A DNA stretch of 64,000 nucleotides from Sphingobacterium sp. FBM7-1 (GTDB lineage Bacteria; Bacteroidota; Bacteroidia; Sphingobacteriales; Sphingobacteriaceae): the NCBI RefSeq assembly GCF_020687765.1, contig NZ_JAJEWJ010000001.1, forward strand, positions 951,253 to 1,015,252, read 5' to 3'. The position numbers were made by a program, and so were the translations under genes. Below the pieces are notes generated by a model. The model did no database searches. It saw only the letters and a program-made list of their open reading frames with translations, and had not been told where the DNA came from. Of this stretch, positions 27,601-34,789 are shown one piece after another (position 1 is the stretch's first letter; each line of letters opens with the position of its first letter).

Positions 27601-28991
27601 TCGCTGATCAATACGCCCGCATTCAGGACAACACTATTTTCTTAAAGGATTTGCAGATCAATGATATCCGAGGTACTGCCGCCAGTGCGCATGGAGAAAT
27701 CAATCTCAATACCCTGAGTGATCCCTCGCTAGCTATCGAAGTGACCGCTAATAACTTCCAGATACTCAACACCAGTAGGAAAGATAACGAGCTTTTTTTC
27801 GGTACGGCATATGCGACGGGCATGTTCCGTTTTAACGGCCCCACCAGTGCGATGGTGATGGATATTGACGTCCGGCCTAACCCCAACACGGTTATTACCT
27901 TACCTTTTAACACTTCGTTAAAAGTAAGTGATAACGACTTCTTCTATTTTATCAACCCCGATTCTGCTCAACAAGCCACACCTGTTTCGAAAAAGCTCTT
28001 TCAGGGCTTAACCATGAACATGGACATCAATGTGACGCCTGATGCAGAAATTAACCTGGAAAACAATATCGGCTCGTTAACTGGCTTAGGTACGGGCGAT
28101 CTTTCCTTGCGGATATCCAGTCTAGGCGACTTTGAGATGTTCGGTGATTACCATGTTATCTCGGGGAAACTCCATTTTACGGCGCAAGACCTTTTCAACA
28201 AGTTCTTTGATCTGAAAGAAGGCGGAACGATCCGTTGGGCGGGGAATCCTGCCGAAGCGATCGTGAACCTGAGTGCCACCTATCAACAACGCACATCCAT
28301 TGCACCCCTTTACAACGCCGCCGGTCGCGCCGAAAATAACGACCGCATCTTAGCACAGGCCGACATGATATTGAAAGGTACCTTATCCCAGCCGGATGTC
28401 TCTTTCGACCTGAACTTTCCGCAGACGCCGTATGTCAAAGATGAACTACAAGGCTATTTGAGCGATGTGAACAACGTCAACCAACAGGCGATCAGTTTAA
28501 TCGTCCGGCGTAGCTTCACGCCAGCATCGACGCAGGAGTTCGGAAGAGAAGTGAATAACACCCTACTGTCTGCGGGGACGGAGATCGCATTTAACCAGCT
28601 GAACAGCATTATCTCGCAATCGCTCAATATGCACTTCTTAGACCTCAATATCCGTTCGTTTAACGATGCTTCTGCTTCCTTGCGCTTTTTCGACGACCGT
28701 TTGATCTTTACGGGAGGAGTCACCGACCGCAGTAAAAATCAACTGAACGACCTGATGCTGTTCTCCGACCAGATCGCTACGGACGCCGAAGTCACGTTTC
28801 GACTACGCCAAGACGGCAATCTCGTATTGAGAGCCTATAACCGGCTCAATACCCGAAACTTCTTATTTACACCGTATAGCGACTACATCAGCGCCGTGGG
28901 CCTCGTTTACCGGCAGGAATTCAACTCCCTGTCCGAATTTTGGCGAAAGCTCTGGATCTGGAATGAACGTAAAAAGCGGGAAGAGGATTAA
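24666..28991 (+). CDS. TamB-like translocation/assembly protein with a probable lesion at its start
   Basis: A protein of at least 1441 residues with the repeated AsmA-like/DUF490 architecture: an N-terminal anchor (LSQKVANYLSEEL, DISLEKVYFKPFRSLEL), about 1000 residues of beta-rich repeats, and a C-terminal DUF490 domain (FDLNFPQTPYVKDELQGYL, ISLIVRRSF, LFSDQIATDAEVTFRLRQDGNL). Such proteins span the periplasm and take part in lipid transport or barrel assembly. The only usual start is a TTG at 24666, which cuts into the membrane anchor. The frame is open upstream to 24603, and one extra A near 24601-24603 would join it to an ATG at 24595, giving a full anchor. A frameshift or non-standard start is therefore likely. 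Confidence 0.88.
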   Translation: MLTVAGIFLLRYPTVQTYLSQKVANYLSEELQADISLEKVYFKPFRSLELHNFFINDRQGNRMLSAKSATARISLIKIWNKQIAVQQLTLDSATIHYEIYKDSTNFSFLLDYFSPKKEEKKEETTNLQLDLQRVTLHNNGFRLTDHRFKHHNRGVDFSDLDLTAISGDFKAIRYSDSTVQADVRHLTFKEKSGLYLQEFSAKSYVSNTTMEFTDLVLHTNRSSVGNYLAFHYDRFADFSDFIKKVRLEGNLHQAYVDSRDIEFFAPAMAGVRFKTDIIQASVTGTVEHLQARDVYLKTATQTSLRGNFSIDGLPRIEQTTFDFSLTDLQTSAKDVEALVPALSNQVSFSLPDQLHRLETISYQGELHGFYHLFDVDGTINTVLGSLSTESKIHIKPTLQYAGKVQSTSFDLGAFIHVDEIGTTGVDLQFDGQGGDAKSVHLSTQGQLSHLIFKNHAYRHVDFEGEMVDHILFASGEIDDKDAALAFNGEINWRDTIPKYSLNATLDHLDLKRLNLYDRDSVVVSQSNLQAEMHGSSLNSLNGQLTSDHLQFRTSRGEFVMNYLDFESEGDEQSKQLTLKSDVLDGVMSGQIDLSSIGAYFRSLAMRYAPAINLEQSPYNPQNFDLHIDVKSFAPLSALFDPNLALDDGARLRARFSSDNYTANFDAFSPIVTYKGMKITNLVLTENADDRAFSLDIRADRFSFSDSAYVDQIAIKNVLANDSLNFQISLSETNRPNYLKLNGNIHFAHNQPANIRFDQSEIVLNKEAWEVNQEADLRISKGKLYLHNLHITRDRQQVSLNGILSNENDKLHVAFKDFSLTSLSGITRPLGIDLLGQLSGEVQIHSAFGSPMLSANISTTPIIYNSLPIGNLEVNADFDPQTGLVQLNSKLLDVDGDGITLSGSYDLHAEDDALDLKGSVSQMDLGVVQPFLRTLVSNVYGTMSGDVTIRGTISRPRISGTAHIKEAAFLVNYLQTRYHIADQYARIQDNTIFLKDLQINDIRGTAASAHGEINLNTLSDPSLAIEVTANNFQILNTSRKDNELFFGTAYATGMFRFNGPTSAMVMDIDVRPNPNTVITLPFNTSLKVSDNDFFYFINPDSAQQATPVSKKLFQGLTMNMDINVTPDAEINLENNIGSLTGLGTGDLSLRISSLGDFEMFGDYHVISGKLHFTAQDLFNKFFDLKEGGTIRWAGNPAEAIVNLSATYQQRTSIAPLYNAAGRAENNDRILAQADMILKGTLSQPDVSFDLNFPQTPYVKDELQGYLSDVNNVNQQAISLIVRRSFTPASTQEFGREVNNTLLSAGTEIAFNQLNSIISQSLNMHFLDLNIRSFNDASASLRFFDDRLIFTGGVTDRSKNQLNDLMLFSDQIATDAEVTFRLRQDGNLVLRAYNRLNTRNFLFTPYSDYISAVGLVYRQEFNSLSEFWRKLWIWNERKKREED

Positions 28992-29278
28992 CCTTCCAAC
29001 AACATCTGCACCAAACTCTCCCACTCCGCTTGCAGTGTACCTTGGTATTCCGGCTGTTTTGCACGATTGTACCAATACCCGGCATTCCATAAATCTCCTT
29101 CGACACGGTGCAGGTAAGCATGCACATGTGCCGAGGTACGATCTTCCAGATGATCAATCAAGTTATGGGCGGTCTGCCAATCCCCTTTTGCATCGTACCA
29201 AAGCGCTTGAAGGTGTACCGATAAATTTTGAGGAGGTAGCTCTCCGGAGAATGTCTGTTTAAAATCTTCGAATGTCAT
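28988..29278 (-). CDS. Small conserved hypothetical protein
   Basis: A 96-residue soluble helical protein rich in Trp, Tyr and His (LHLQALWYDAKGDWQTAH type segments, WNAGYWYNRAKQPE). It has no signal peptide. It begins 4 bp after the tex stop and on the same strand, so it is cotranscribed with tex. Its stop overlaps the end of the tamB-like gene on the other strand by 4 bases. I recall similar small proteins across Bacteroidota but know no function. The repeat-like helices resemble a TPR pair. Confidence 0.7.
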   Translation of the reverse strand: MTFEDFKQTFSGELPPQNLSVHLQALWYDAKGDWQTAHNLIDHLEDRTSAHVHAYLHRVEGDLWNAGYWYNRAKQPEYQGTLQAEWESLVQMLLEG

Positions 29279-29282
29279 CCTA

Positions 29283-31511
29283 TCATGCTTTAAACTTACT
29301 GGCCAATGCCGCTAATTTACTCGCCATATCGGTTTCCGGTGCTTTTGCTTTCCGCTGGTTGTCCGAACGTTTGCGCGGAGCTGGCTTTTCGTCCGATTTC
29401 ATAGAAAGCCCGATACGGTTCCGTTTTTCGTCAATCTCGGTTACCGTTACCATAACATGTTGTTGTACCTTCACGACCTCATTCGGATCGGACACAAAAC
29501 GATTAGCCAACTGGCTGAGGTGCACCAAGCCATCTTGATGCACACCGATATCGACAAATGCGCCAAAATTAGTAATGTTGGTCACGATACCCGGCAATTT
29601 CATACCAATGCGTAAATCGCTGATACTGTTCACGCCATCGGTAAACTTAAATTCTTCAAACTGTTCCCGTGGATCACGCCCTGGTTTAGACAACTCCGCG
29701 ATAATATCATTTAATGTCGGGAGTCCAACTTCTTCCGAGACATATTTCTTCAAATCGATCTGCTTGCGCAAATCAGCATCGGTTAACAAATCCGAAATCG
29801 CTGCCTGGTGATCTTTGGCCATTTGCTCCACGAGCGCATAACGTTCGGGATGGACAGCCGAAGCATCTAATGGATGTTCGCCGTGGCGGATACGAAGGAA
29901 ACCTGCCGCTTGTTCAAAAGCCTTATCGCCTAAACGAGGCACCTTCTTTAATTCTTTTCTAGATTTAAAGGGTCCATTGGCTATCCGATAGTTAACGATC
30001 TGCTGGGCAAGCGATGGCCCCAATCCAGACACATAGGCTAAAATTTGCTTCGATGCGGTGTTGAGTTCTACACCTACCGCGTTTACACAAGAAATTACCG
30101 TATCGTCCAACGAAGTTTGCAATTTGTTTTGATCCACGTCGTGCTGGTATTGCCCTACACCAATCGATTTGGGATCTATTTTCACCAGTTCGGCCAAGGG
30201 ATCCATCAAGCGCCTACCGATCGACACGGCGCCACGAACGGTTATATCGTAGTCCGGAAACTCTTCTCGTGCAACTTCGGACGCCGAGTAAATCGAAGCG
30301 CCAGATTCATTGACCATTACCACCGTAACATTGGCTAATCCTAACTGACGTACGAACGCTTCTGTTTCGCGTCCCGCGGTACCATTACCAACCGCTATCG
30401 CTTCTACTTCGTAGCGTTTTACCAAGAGTTCGATCGTTTTTGCGGCTTCTGCTTGTCCACCCGCACCGTTATGGGGGAATATGGTCGTGTTTTCCAACAA
30501 CGCTCCTTGCGCATCCAGTACCACCGTTTTGCATCCCGTCCGGAAGCCCGGATCGATTGCCAACAACCGCTTTTGTCCGAGCGGTGCCGCTAGTAATAAT
30601 TGACGGACGTTATCGGCAAATACGCGAATGGCTTCCTCGTCTGCTTTTTGACGGGTAAGTACGCGAACCTCTGTCTCCATCGAGGGTTTTAAGAGTCTTT
30701 TATAGCTGTCTTGCAAAGCGATTTGCACATGTGCGGCAGCTTCGTTTGCGGCACGCACATATATTTTTTCAAGACTAGAAAGCACGCTTTCTTCGTCCAC
30801 GGCGATATCGAGGTAGAGCATTTCTTCTTTTTCGCCCCTGCGCATTGCTAACACGCGGTGAGAAGGAGCGTCTTTGAGGGGCTCCGACCATTCAAAATAG
30901 TCTTTATACTTGAGTGCGGCTTCTTCCTTGCCCGGCGCAACACGCGAAACAAATGAGCCTTTCTCTAGAAATATCTTCCGCGTACTTGCCCGGACTTCTG
31001 CGTCCTCGGCAATCTGCTCTGCAATAATATCCCGGGCACCTGCTAAGGCTTCCTCCACTGATTTTACGCCTTTCTCTTCGTCAATAAATGCTTGAGCTTC
31101 GTCCTGCACATCCATTTTTTCTTGCGATAGCAACTTATCTGCAAGCGGCTGCAGTCCTTTTTCCCTAGCCATCGATGCACGGGTTTTACGCTTAGGCTTG
31201 AACGGGAGATAGATATCTTCCAAAATGGCCATAGTCTCCGCTTCCTGAATCTGCTGTTCCAATTCCGGAGTCAATTTCCCTTGCTCGGTAATCGATTTCA
31301 CAATAGCCTCGCGGCGTTTATCCAGATCGCGTAATTGTTGTATACGGTCACGGATCGTGGTGATTTGCACTTCATCCAGACTACCGGTCATCTCTTTACG
31401 ATAGCGGGCAATAAATGGAACCGTTGCACCCTCGTCCAATAAACCGATGGTAGTGGTTACCTGACGGCTATTTACCCCCAATTCTTGCGAAAGAATAATT
31501 TCGTATGCCAT
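29283..31511 (-). CDS. tex: Tex family S1 RNA-binding transcription accessory protein
   Basis: A 742-residue protein with the Tex layout: N-terminal helical domain (TVPFIARYRKEMTGSLDE), YqgF-like RNase H fold (KRLLAIDPGFRTGCKTVVLD), helix-hairpin-helix region (LNTASKQILAYVSGLGPSLAQQIV, FKSRKELKKVPRLGDKAFEQAAGFLRI) and C-terminal S1 domain (GIVTNITNFGAFVDIGVHQDGLVHLSQ). Its end is basic. Tex is a cytoplasmic nucleic-acid-binding protein tied to transcription and RNA processing. It is followed by the small protein at 29278. Confidence 0.94.
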   Translation of the reverse strand: MAYEIILSQELGVNSRQVTTTIGLLDEGATVPFIARYRKEMTGSLDEVQITTIRDRIQQLRDLDKRREAIVKSITEQGKLTPELEQQIQEAETMAILEDIYLPFKPKRKTRASMAREKGLQPLADKLLSQEKMDVQDEAQAFIDEEKGVKSVEEALAGARDIIAEQIAEDAEVRASTRKIFLEKGSFVSRVAPGKEEAALKYKDYFEWSEPLKDAPSHRVLAMRRGEKEEMLYLDIAVDEESVLSSLEKIYVRAANEAAAHVQIALQDSYKRLLKPSMETEVRVLTRQKADEEAIRVFADNVRQLLLAAPLGQKRLLAIDPGFRTGCKTVVLDAQGALLENTTIFPHNGAGGQAEAAKTIELLVKRYEVEAIAVGNGTAGRETEAFVRQLGLANVTVVMVNESGASIYSASEVAREEFPDYDITVRGAVSIGRRLMDPLAELVKIDPKSIGVGQYQHDVDQNKLQTSLDDTVISCVNAVGVELNTASKQILAYVSGLGPSLAQQIVNYRIANGPFKSRKELKKVPRLGDKAFEQAAGFLRIRHGEHPLDASAVHPERYALVEQMAKDHQAAISDLLTDADLRKQIDLKKYVSEEVGLPTLNDIIAELSKPGRDPREQFEEFKFTDGVNSISDLRIGMKLPGIVTNITNFGAFVDIGVHQDGLVHLSQLANRFVSDPNEVVKVQQHVMVTVTEIDEKRNRIGLSMKSDEKPAPRKRSDNQRKAKAPETDMASKLAALASKFKA

Positions 31512-31525
31512 GTTTTAAATAAAGT

Positions 31526-31559
31526 AAAAAAGAAAGCTGTAGGCGTTTACCGACAGCTT
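31526..31559 (-). terminator. Rho-independent terminator after tatA
   Basis: On the minus strand AAGCTGT pairs with ACAGCTT around CGGTAAACGCCT and is followed by a T-rich run. It separates tatA from tex. Confidence 0.7.
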
Positions 31560-31586
31560 GTATAGTGGATATTATTGAATTATAAA

Positions 31587-32099
31587 TTAGCTATTTTTAG
31601 GCTGCTCCTTGTCGGTAGCCGTCGTATTATTTGGTGTAGGTTCTCCTGGTGATGTCTCTGCATCGTTATCTTCGGGTGCGAAATGGTCATCGTACCCATA
31701 GGTGTAATGCTGATCGTCTGAAGCGGGGCGATCGCCACGCTGATGTTGCACGCTATGCTCGGGCGTCGTGAATGTCGGAAACGCTTTTTTGGTTTCCTCT
31801 TCCGAGGCTGCGCCCTCGTTGCTTGCTGATTCTTGCTGATTAATCTGTTCCGAGATGGTCTCGGATTTTGTTTTAGCGGAAGGTGCATCGTCTACCGTAA
31901 CATCCAGATCCTTCTCAAAATTATTAATCTGATCGGAAATCTCCCGTTTTATACCGTCCGATGCATCTTTAAATTCACGTATCCCGCGGCCTAAGCCTCT
32001 AGCCAATTCTGGCAATTTCTTCCCACCAAACAACAGCAAAATGACGATCACAATCAACACCATTTCCTGTGTTCCAATATTCAAGAATCCTAAAGTCAT
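31587..32099 (-). CDS. tatA: Twin-arginine translocase TatA/TatE-type subunit with long acidic tail
   Basis: A 170-residue protein. Residues 8-27 form the membrane helix (EMVLIVIVILLLFGGKKLPELARGLG), with the FGGKKLPELAR hinge of TatA/B and the amphipathic helix following. The remaining ~100 residues are acidic, polar and low complexity (Q/T/P/D-rich), longer than in a standard 60-90 residue TatA. It forms the pore for folded-protein export. It is divergent from the MATE exporter. Confidence 0.9.
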   Translation of the reverse strand: MTLGFLNIGTQEMVLIVIVILLLFGGKKLPELARGLGRGIREFKDASDGIKREISDQINNFEKDLDVTVDDAPSAKTKSETISEQINQQESASNEGAASEEETKKAFPTFTTPEHSVQHQRGDRPASDDQHYTYGYDDHFAPEDNDAETSPGEPTPNNTTATDKEQPKNS

Positions 32100-32204
32100 G
32101 CTATCCTTCTCCTTTTAATCTTTCTTTACAAGCAACTAAGGTAAGTCTTTTTACTTTTTTAACCTCAAAAAAAAGCAACAAAAAAATTGACCGTAAAAAA
32201 CCAC

Positions 32205-32212
32205 TAACTTTG
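32205..32212 (+). promoter_or_regulatory. -7 promoter box of the MATE gene
   Basis: TAACTTTG fits TAnnTTTG exactly and ends 15 bases before the ATG at 32228, implying a very short leader. A TTG lies only 15 bp upstream, closer than the usual ~20 bp. Confidence 0.5.
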
Positions 32213-32227
32213 GCTTCTTCAAATACT

Positions 32228-33592
32228 ATGTTACAGCATTACTACAAACAAAATAAACATTTTTATTGGAGTGCTTTTGCGCTTTCAGGCCCTATTATTA
32301 TTTCACAGTTCGGGCATACGCTGGTGCAAACCATGGACACCATTGTAGTAGGCAAGTTTGCCGGAACGATTCCGCTAGCAGCCGTTTCGTTGGTGCATTC
32401 GGTCTTTATTGTGGTCATGGTGATTGGCCTGGGTATTTCCTACGGGTTAACCCCACTCGTTGCTCAAGCTAACGGCAAAGGCGACAAAGAAGCTTGTGGC
32501 AAGTTGTTGTCCAGTAGTCTCTGGTTGAATGTGGCTACTGCTGTTGTGCTATTCGGGCTGGTCAGCTTCGGCTCGACGTACGCAATGGAACATCTGGATC
32601 AAGACCCTCAAGTGGTAGAAACGGCCAAACCTTATCTATTGGTATTGACGTTTTCCATTATCCCCTTGATGGCGTTTAACACGTTCAAACAATTTGCGGA
32701 GGGGCTCGGCTTTACGCGACAGGCCATGAACATCACGATCTGGGGTAATGTACTGAATGTGGTCTTGGCCATTGTCTTTGTAAAAGGTATGTTCGGGATC
32801 CAACCGATGGGCATCGTAGGCGTGGGATATGCTACGTTAATTGACCGTGTTTTGATGATGCTGGCGATGTCATTTTATGTCTTACGCTCCAAACGGTTCA
32901 GTCTATACACAAAGGCATTTTCCTTTTTTCACGCGGAGCTTTCGCGAATCAAGGGCATTTTTAAAATCGGCGCCCCGATGGCGATGCAATATGTATTTGA
33001 GGTAGGGTCCTTTGCGGCGGCATCTCTTATTGCCGGAAAGATCGGCGCGGTGGAACAGGCCAGCCATCAGGTGGCTATTACTTTGGCTGCTATGACCTAT
33101 ATGATGGCCAGTGGTATCGCTTCTGCGGCAACGATTAAGACCGGTCATAGTTATGGCCGACGCAACATGTTCCGCGTAAAAAAGTTTGCAACGGTATCCT
33201 ATCATCTGGTGATCGTCTTTATGCTCATCTGTGCGGTGATCTTTGCCGTCTTTAACCAATATTTACCGCGAATAATCAGTGATGACCCATCCGTGATCCA
33301 TATCTCGGCGCAGCTCCTCATTATCGCTGGGCTGTTCCAATTGTTTGACGGCACGCAAGTTGTCGGATTGGGCGTTCTGCGCGGAATGGGCGATGTCAAT
33401 ATTCCGACACTAATTACGTTTATTGCCTACTGGATTGTCGGCATCCCGGCGGCATATGTTTTGGGCGTTTACCTCAACATCGGCGTGCAAGGCGTATGGT
33501 ATGGGCTTTCACTCGGATTGCTCACCTCTTCGATACTCTTGTATTTCCGCTATCGTGCCATAATCCGGCAGCGGATGGATCGGTTTGGGTAA
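32228..33592 (+). CDS. MATE family multidrug/toxin efflux transporter
   Basis: A 454-residue membrane protein with twelve helices in two MatE halves. The first opens with FALSGPIIISQFGHTLVQTMDTIVVGKFAGTIPLAAVSLV and the second with FKIGAPMAMQYVFEVGSFAAASLIAGKIG. This family exports cationic drugs or metabolites by Na+ or H+ antiport across the inner membrane. The frame is open 53 codons upstream, overlapping tatA, but ATG 32228 follows a promoter box and fits family length. Substrate unknown. Confidence 0.92.
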   Translation: MLQHYYKQNKHFYWSAFALSGPIIISQFGHTLVQTMDTIVVGKFAGTIPLAAVSLVHSVFIVVMVIGLGISYGLTPLVAQANGKGDKEACGKLLSSSLWLNVATAVVLFGLVSFGSTYAMEHLDQDPQVVETAKPYLLVLTFSIIPLMAFNTFKQFAEGLGFTRQAMNITIWGNVLNVVLAIVFVKGMFGIQPMGIVGVGYATLIDRVLMMLAMSFYVLRSKRFSLYTKAFSFFHAELSRIKGIFKIGAPMAMQYVFEVGSFAAASLIAGKIGAVEQASHQVAITLAAMTYMMASGIASAATIKTGHSYGRRNMFRVKKFATVSYHLVIVFMLICAVIFAVFNQYLPRIISDDPSVIHISAQLLIIAGLFQLFDGTQVVGLGVLRGMGDVNIPTLITFIAYWIVGIPAAYVLGVYLNIGVQGVWYGLSLGLLTSSILLYFRYRAIIRQRMDRFG

Positions 33593-33609
33593 ATCATTCT
33601 TTTAACACC

Positions 33610-33640
33610 ATGAGCCGATTGAAGCTTTTATTCGGCTCAT
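33610..33640 (+). terminator. Possible hairpin after the MATE gene
   Basis: ATGAGCCGA (33610-33618) pairs with TCGGCTCAT (33632-33640). There is no strong T-run after it, so it is a weak terminator candidate. Confidence 0.4.
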
Positions 33641-33768
33641 TCACCAATCTTTCAAAAACGTGGTGCATTGGCAATCGGAAATACACCTCCCAAACGGAAG
33701 CGTTTCATTTACTGATTATCCGAAAATACAGCCTTCCTGCTCATTTTTCATAAGAAGGACCATCATCC

Positions 33769-34167
33769 AGCTTGTTATTTTACACAAAGAACAAGTGATT
33801 TTGAACCGATAACTAATTAATTCTCTTTTTGGCGTAGCTCATTTGGTCCATAAACTAGCGTCGCTATCTTGCGAACTAGCTTCCGCGCCGAAACGGTGAG
33901 CTCGTTTGCGCATTTAAAGAATTGATTTCACCGGCAAACTACCTGTTTGTCTCAAACAGCTATCTTTTCTAGCGGAACAACTACCTTTCCTGCTGACGAA
34001 GATTATTGTTTGGCGTGACTAATTACTTTGCCGACTCGCGTAATGATCTGTTTTTACGAGCGAACTACCTCGCCAAGTAGAATAATGACTTACTTTTGTC
34101 GAGGACCTACTTGTTTTCGAAAAACACTTACTTATTTTACAAAAACAGTTAGGTGTTTTTGGCGCCG
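33769..34167. repeat. Degenerate 21-bp periodic array, 19 units in strict register
   Basis: The block divides into 19 successive units of exactly 21 bp. Unit starts are 33769, 33790, 33811 and so on to 34147. Typical units begin AACTACCTGTTT or ACTTACTTATTTT: an A/C-rich start, a pyrimidine CT at positions 6-8, and a T-run around positions 9-13, which about three quarters of the units show. Units are strongly diverged yet there is no insertion or deletion over 399 bp. Translated in the unit frame it gives a heptad like N-Y-L-F-x-x-N, but about nine units hold stop codons, so it is not an intact gene. 21 bp equals two DNA turns. Upstream bases 33690-33768 may hold further decayed units. Confidence 0.8.
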
Positions 34168-34237
34168 TTTTTTCTCCTGAGCTCGATCTAAAACGGCCTT
34201 AAACCTACAAAGAACCAAGTTTTTCAGCTGTAAATCA

Positions 34238-34322
34238 GCTCAAATAGCACTTTATAAAGGTGTAGATTTGAGCCAAAACTTTTTTTGGGGATCCCTAAAT
34301 TTGGCGAAAATCTACACCTTTT
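34238..34322 (+). promoter_or_regulatory. Two overlapping, competing hairpins upstream of the small coiled-coil gene
   Basis: Arm AAAGGTGTAGATTT (34256-34269) pairs perfectly with AAATCTACACCTTT (34308-34321). A second pair, GCTCAAAT (34238-34245) with ATTTGAGC (34266-34273), shares ATTT with the first, so only one can form fully. This has the layout of a switch or attenuator, although it could equally be a palindromic element. It ends 136 bp before the ATG at 34458. Confidence 0.45.
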
Positions 34323-34457
34323 CTCTATTTTTTTCCGTATCGATTTCCGGTACGCGCAACAGGAATAGATGAATTTGACAACGAGTTGCTTTAAATAGCT
34401 TTAAAACAAATTATCTACAAACACGTTTTATTATAAGAAACTAAAACAAAATGTGAT

Positions 34458-34751
34458 ATGGACAAATTGAAAAAATTCGATTTAATGGCAAAAATTGTCA
34501 GAGAACTGGAAGACGTACGAAATAGTCAGCAGGCTGTTTTAGAAAAGATAGGCAAGATTGAAGTGGACAATATCGAGTTGGGCGATAAAATTATCGAATC
34601 CAAAATTCCAGACATCTATCAACGTACGGCAGATAATGCGGATGCCATACGGGAGATTCTGGAGTCCTTCCAAGAGAAGACGGACGAATACAGTGATAAA
34701 AACAATATTGACAAATTACGGGAGCAAGACGCGATTAACAATATCAAGTAA
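34458..34751 (+). CDS. Small coiled-coil hypothetical protein
   Basis: A 97-residue cytoplasmic protein, highly charged, with heptad-like helices: KKFDLMAKIVRELEDVRNSQQAVLEK and NADAIREILESFQEK. No family is recognised. It is a single gene with a strong hairpin terminator right behind it and unusual repetitive DNA in front, and no partner in the same direction. The codon use looks ordinary and the terminator supports a real gene. Confidence 0.65.
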   Translation: MDKLKKFDLMAKIVRELEDVRNSQQAVLEKIGKIEVDNIELGDKIIESKIPDIYQRTADNADAIREILESFQEKTDEYSDKNNIDKLREQDAINNIK

Positions 34752-34753
34752 TG

Positions 34754-34786
34754 AAAAGGGCGTGTATTTTACACGCCCTTTTTTAT
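34754..34786. terminator. Bidirectional terminator between the coiled-coil gene and the E2 gene
   Basis: AAAAGGGCGTGTA pairs with TACACGCCCTTTT around a three-base loop, with T- and A-runs on either side. Confidence 0.9.
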
Positions 34787-34789
34787 AAT

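Noticed and set aside
33496..33753. Open frame overlapping the end of the MATE gene and continuing toward the 21-bp array
   Set aside because: It starts inside the MATE gene in another frame and has no recognisable features; its register match to the array frame may be chance.
33769..34167. CRISPR array
   Set aside because: Units are diverged and contiguous, with no identical repeats separated by unique spacers, and no cas genes are nearby.
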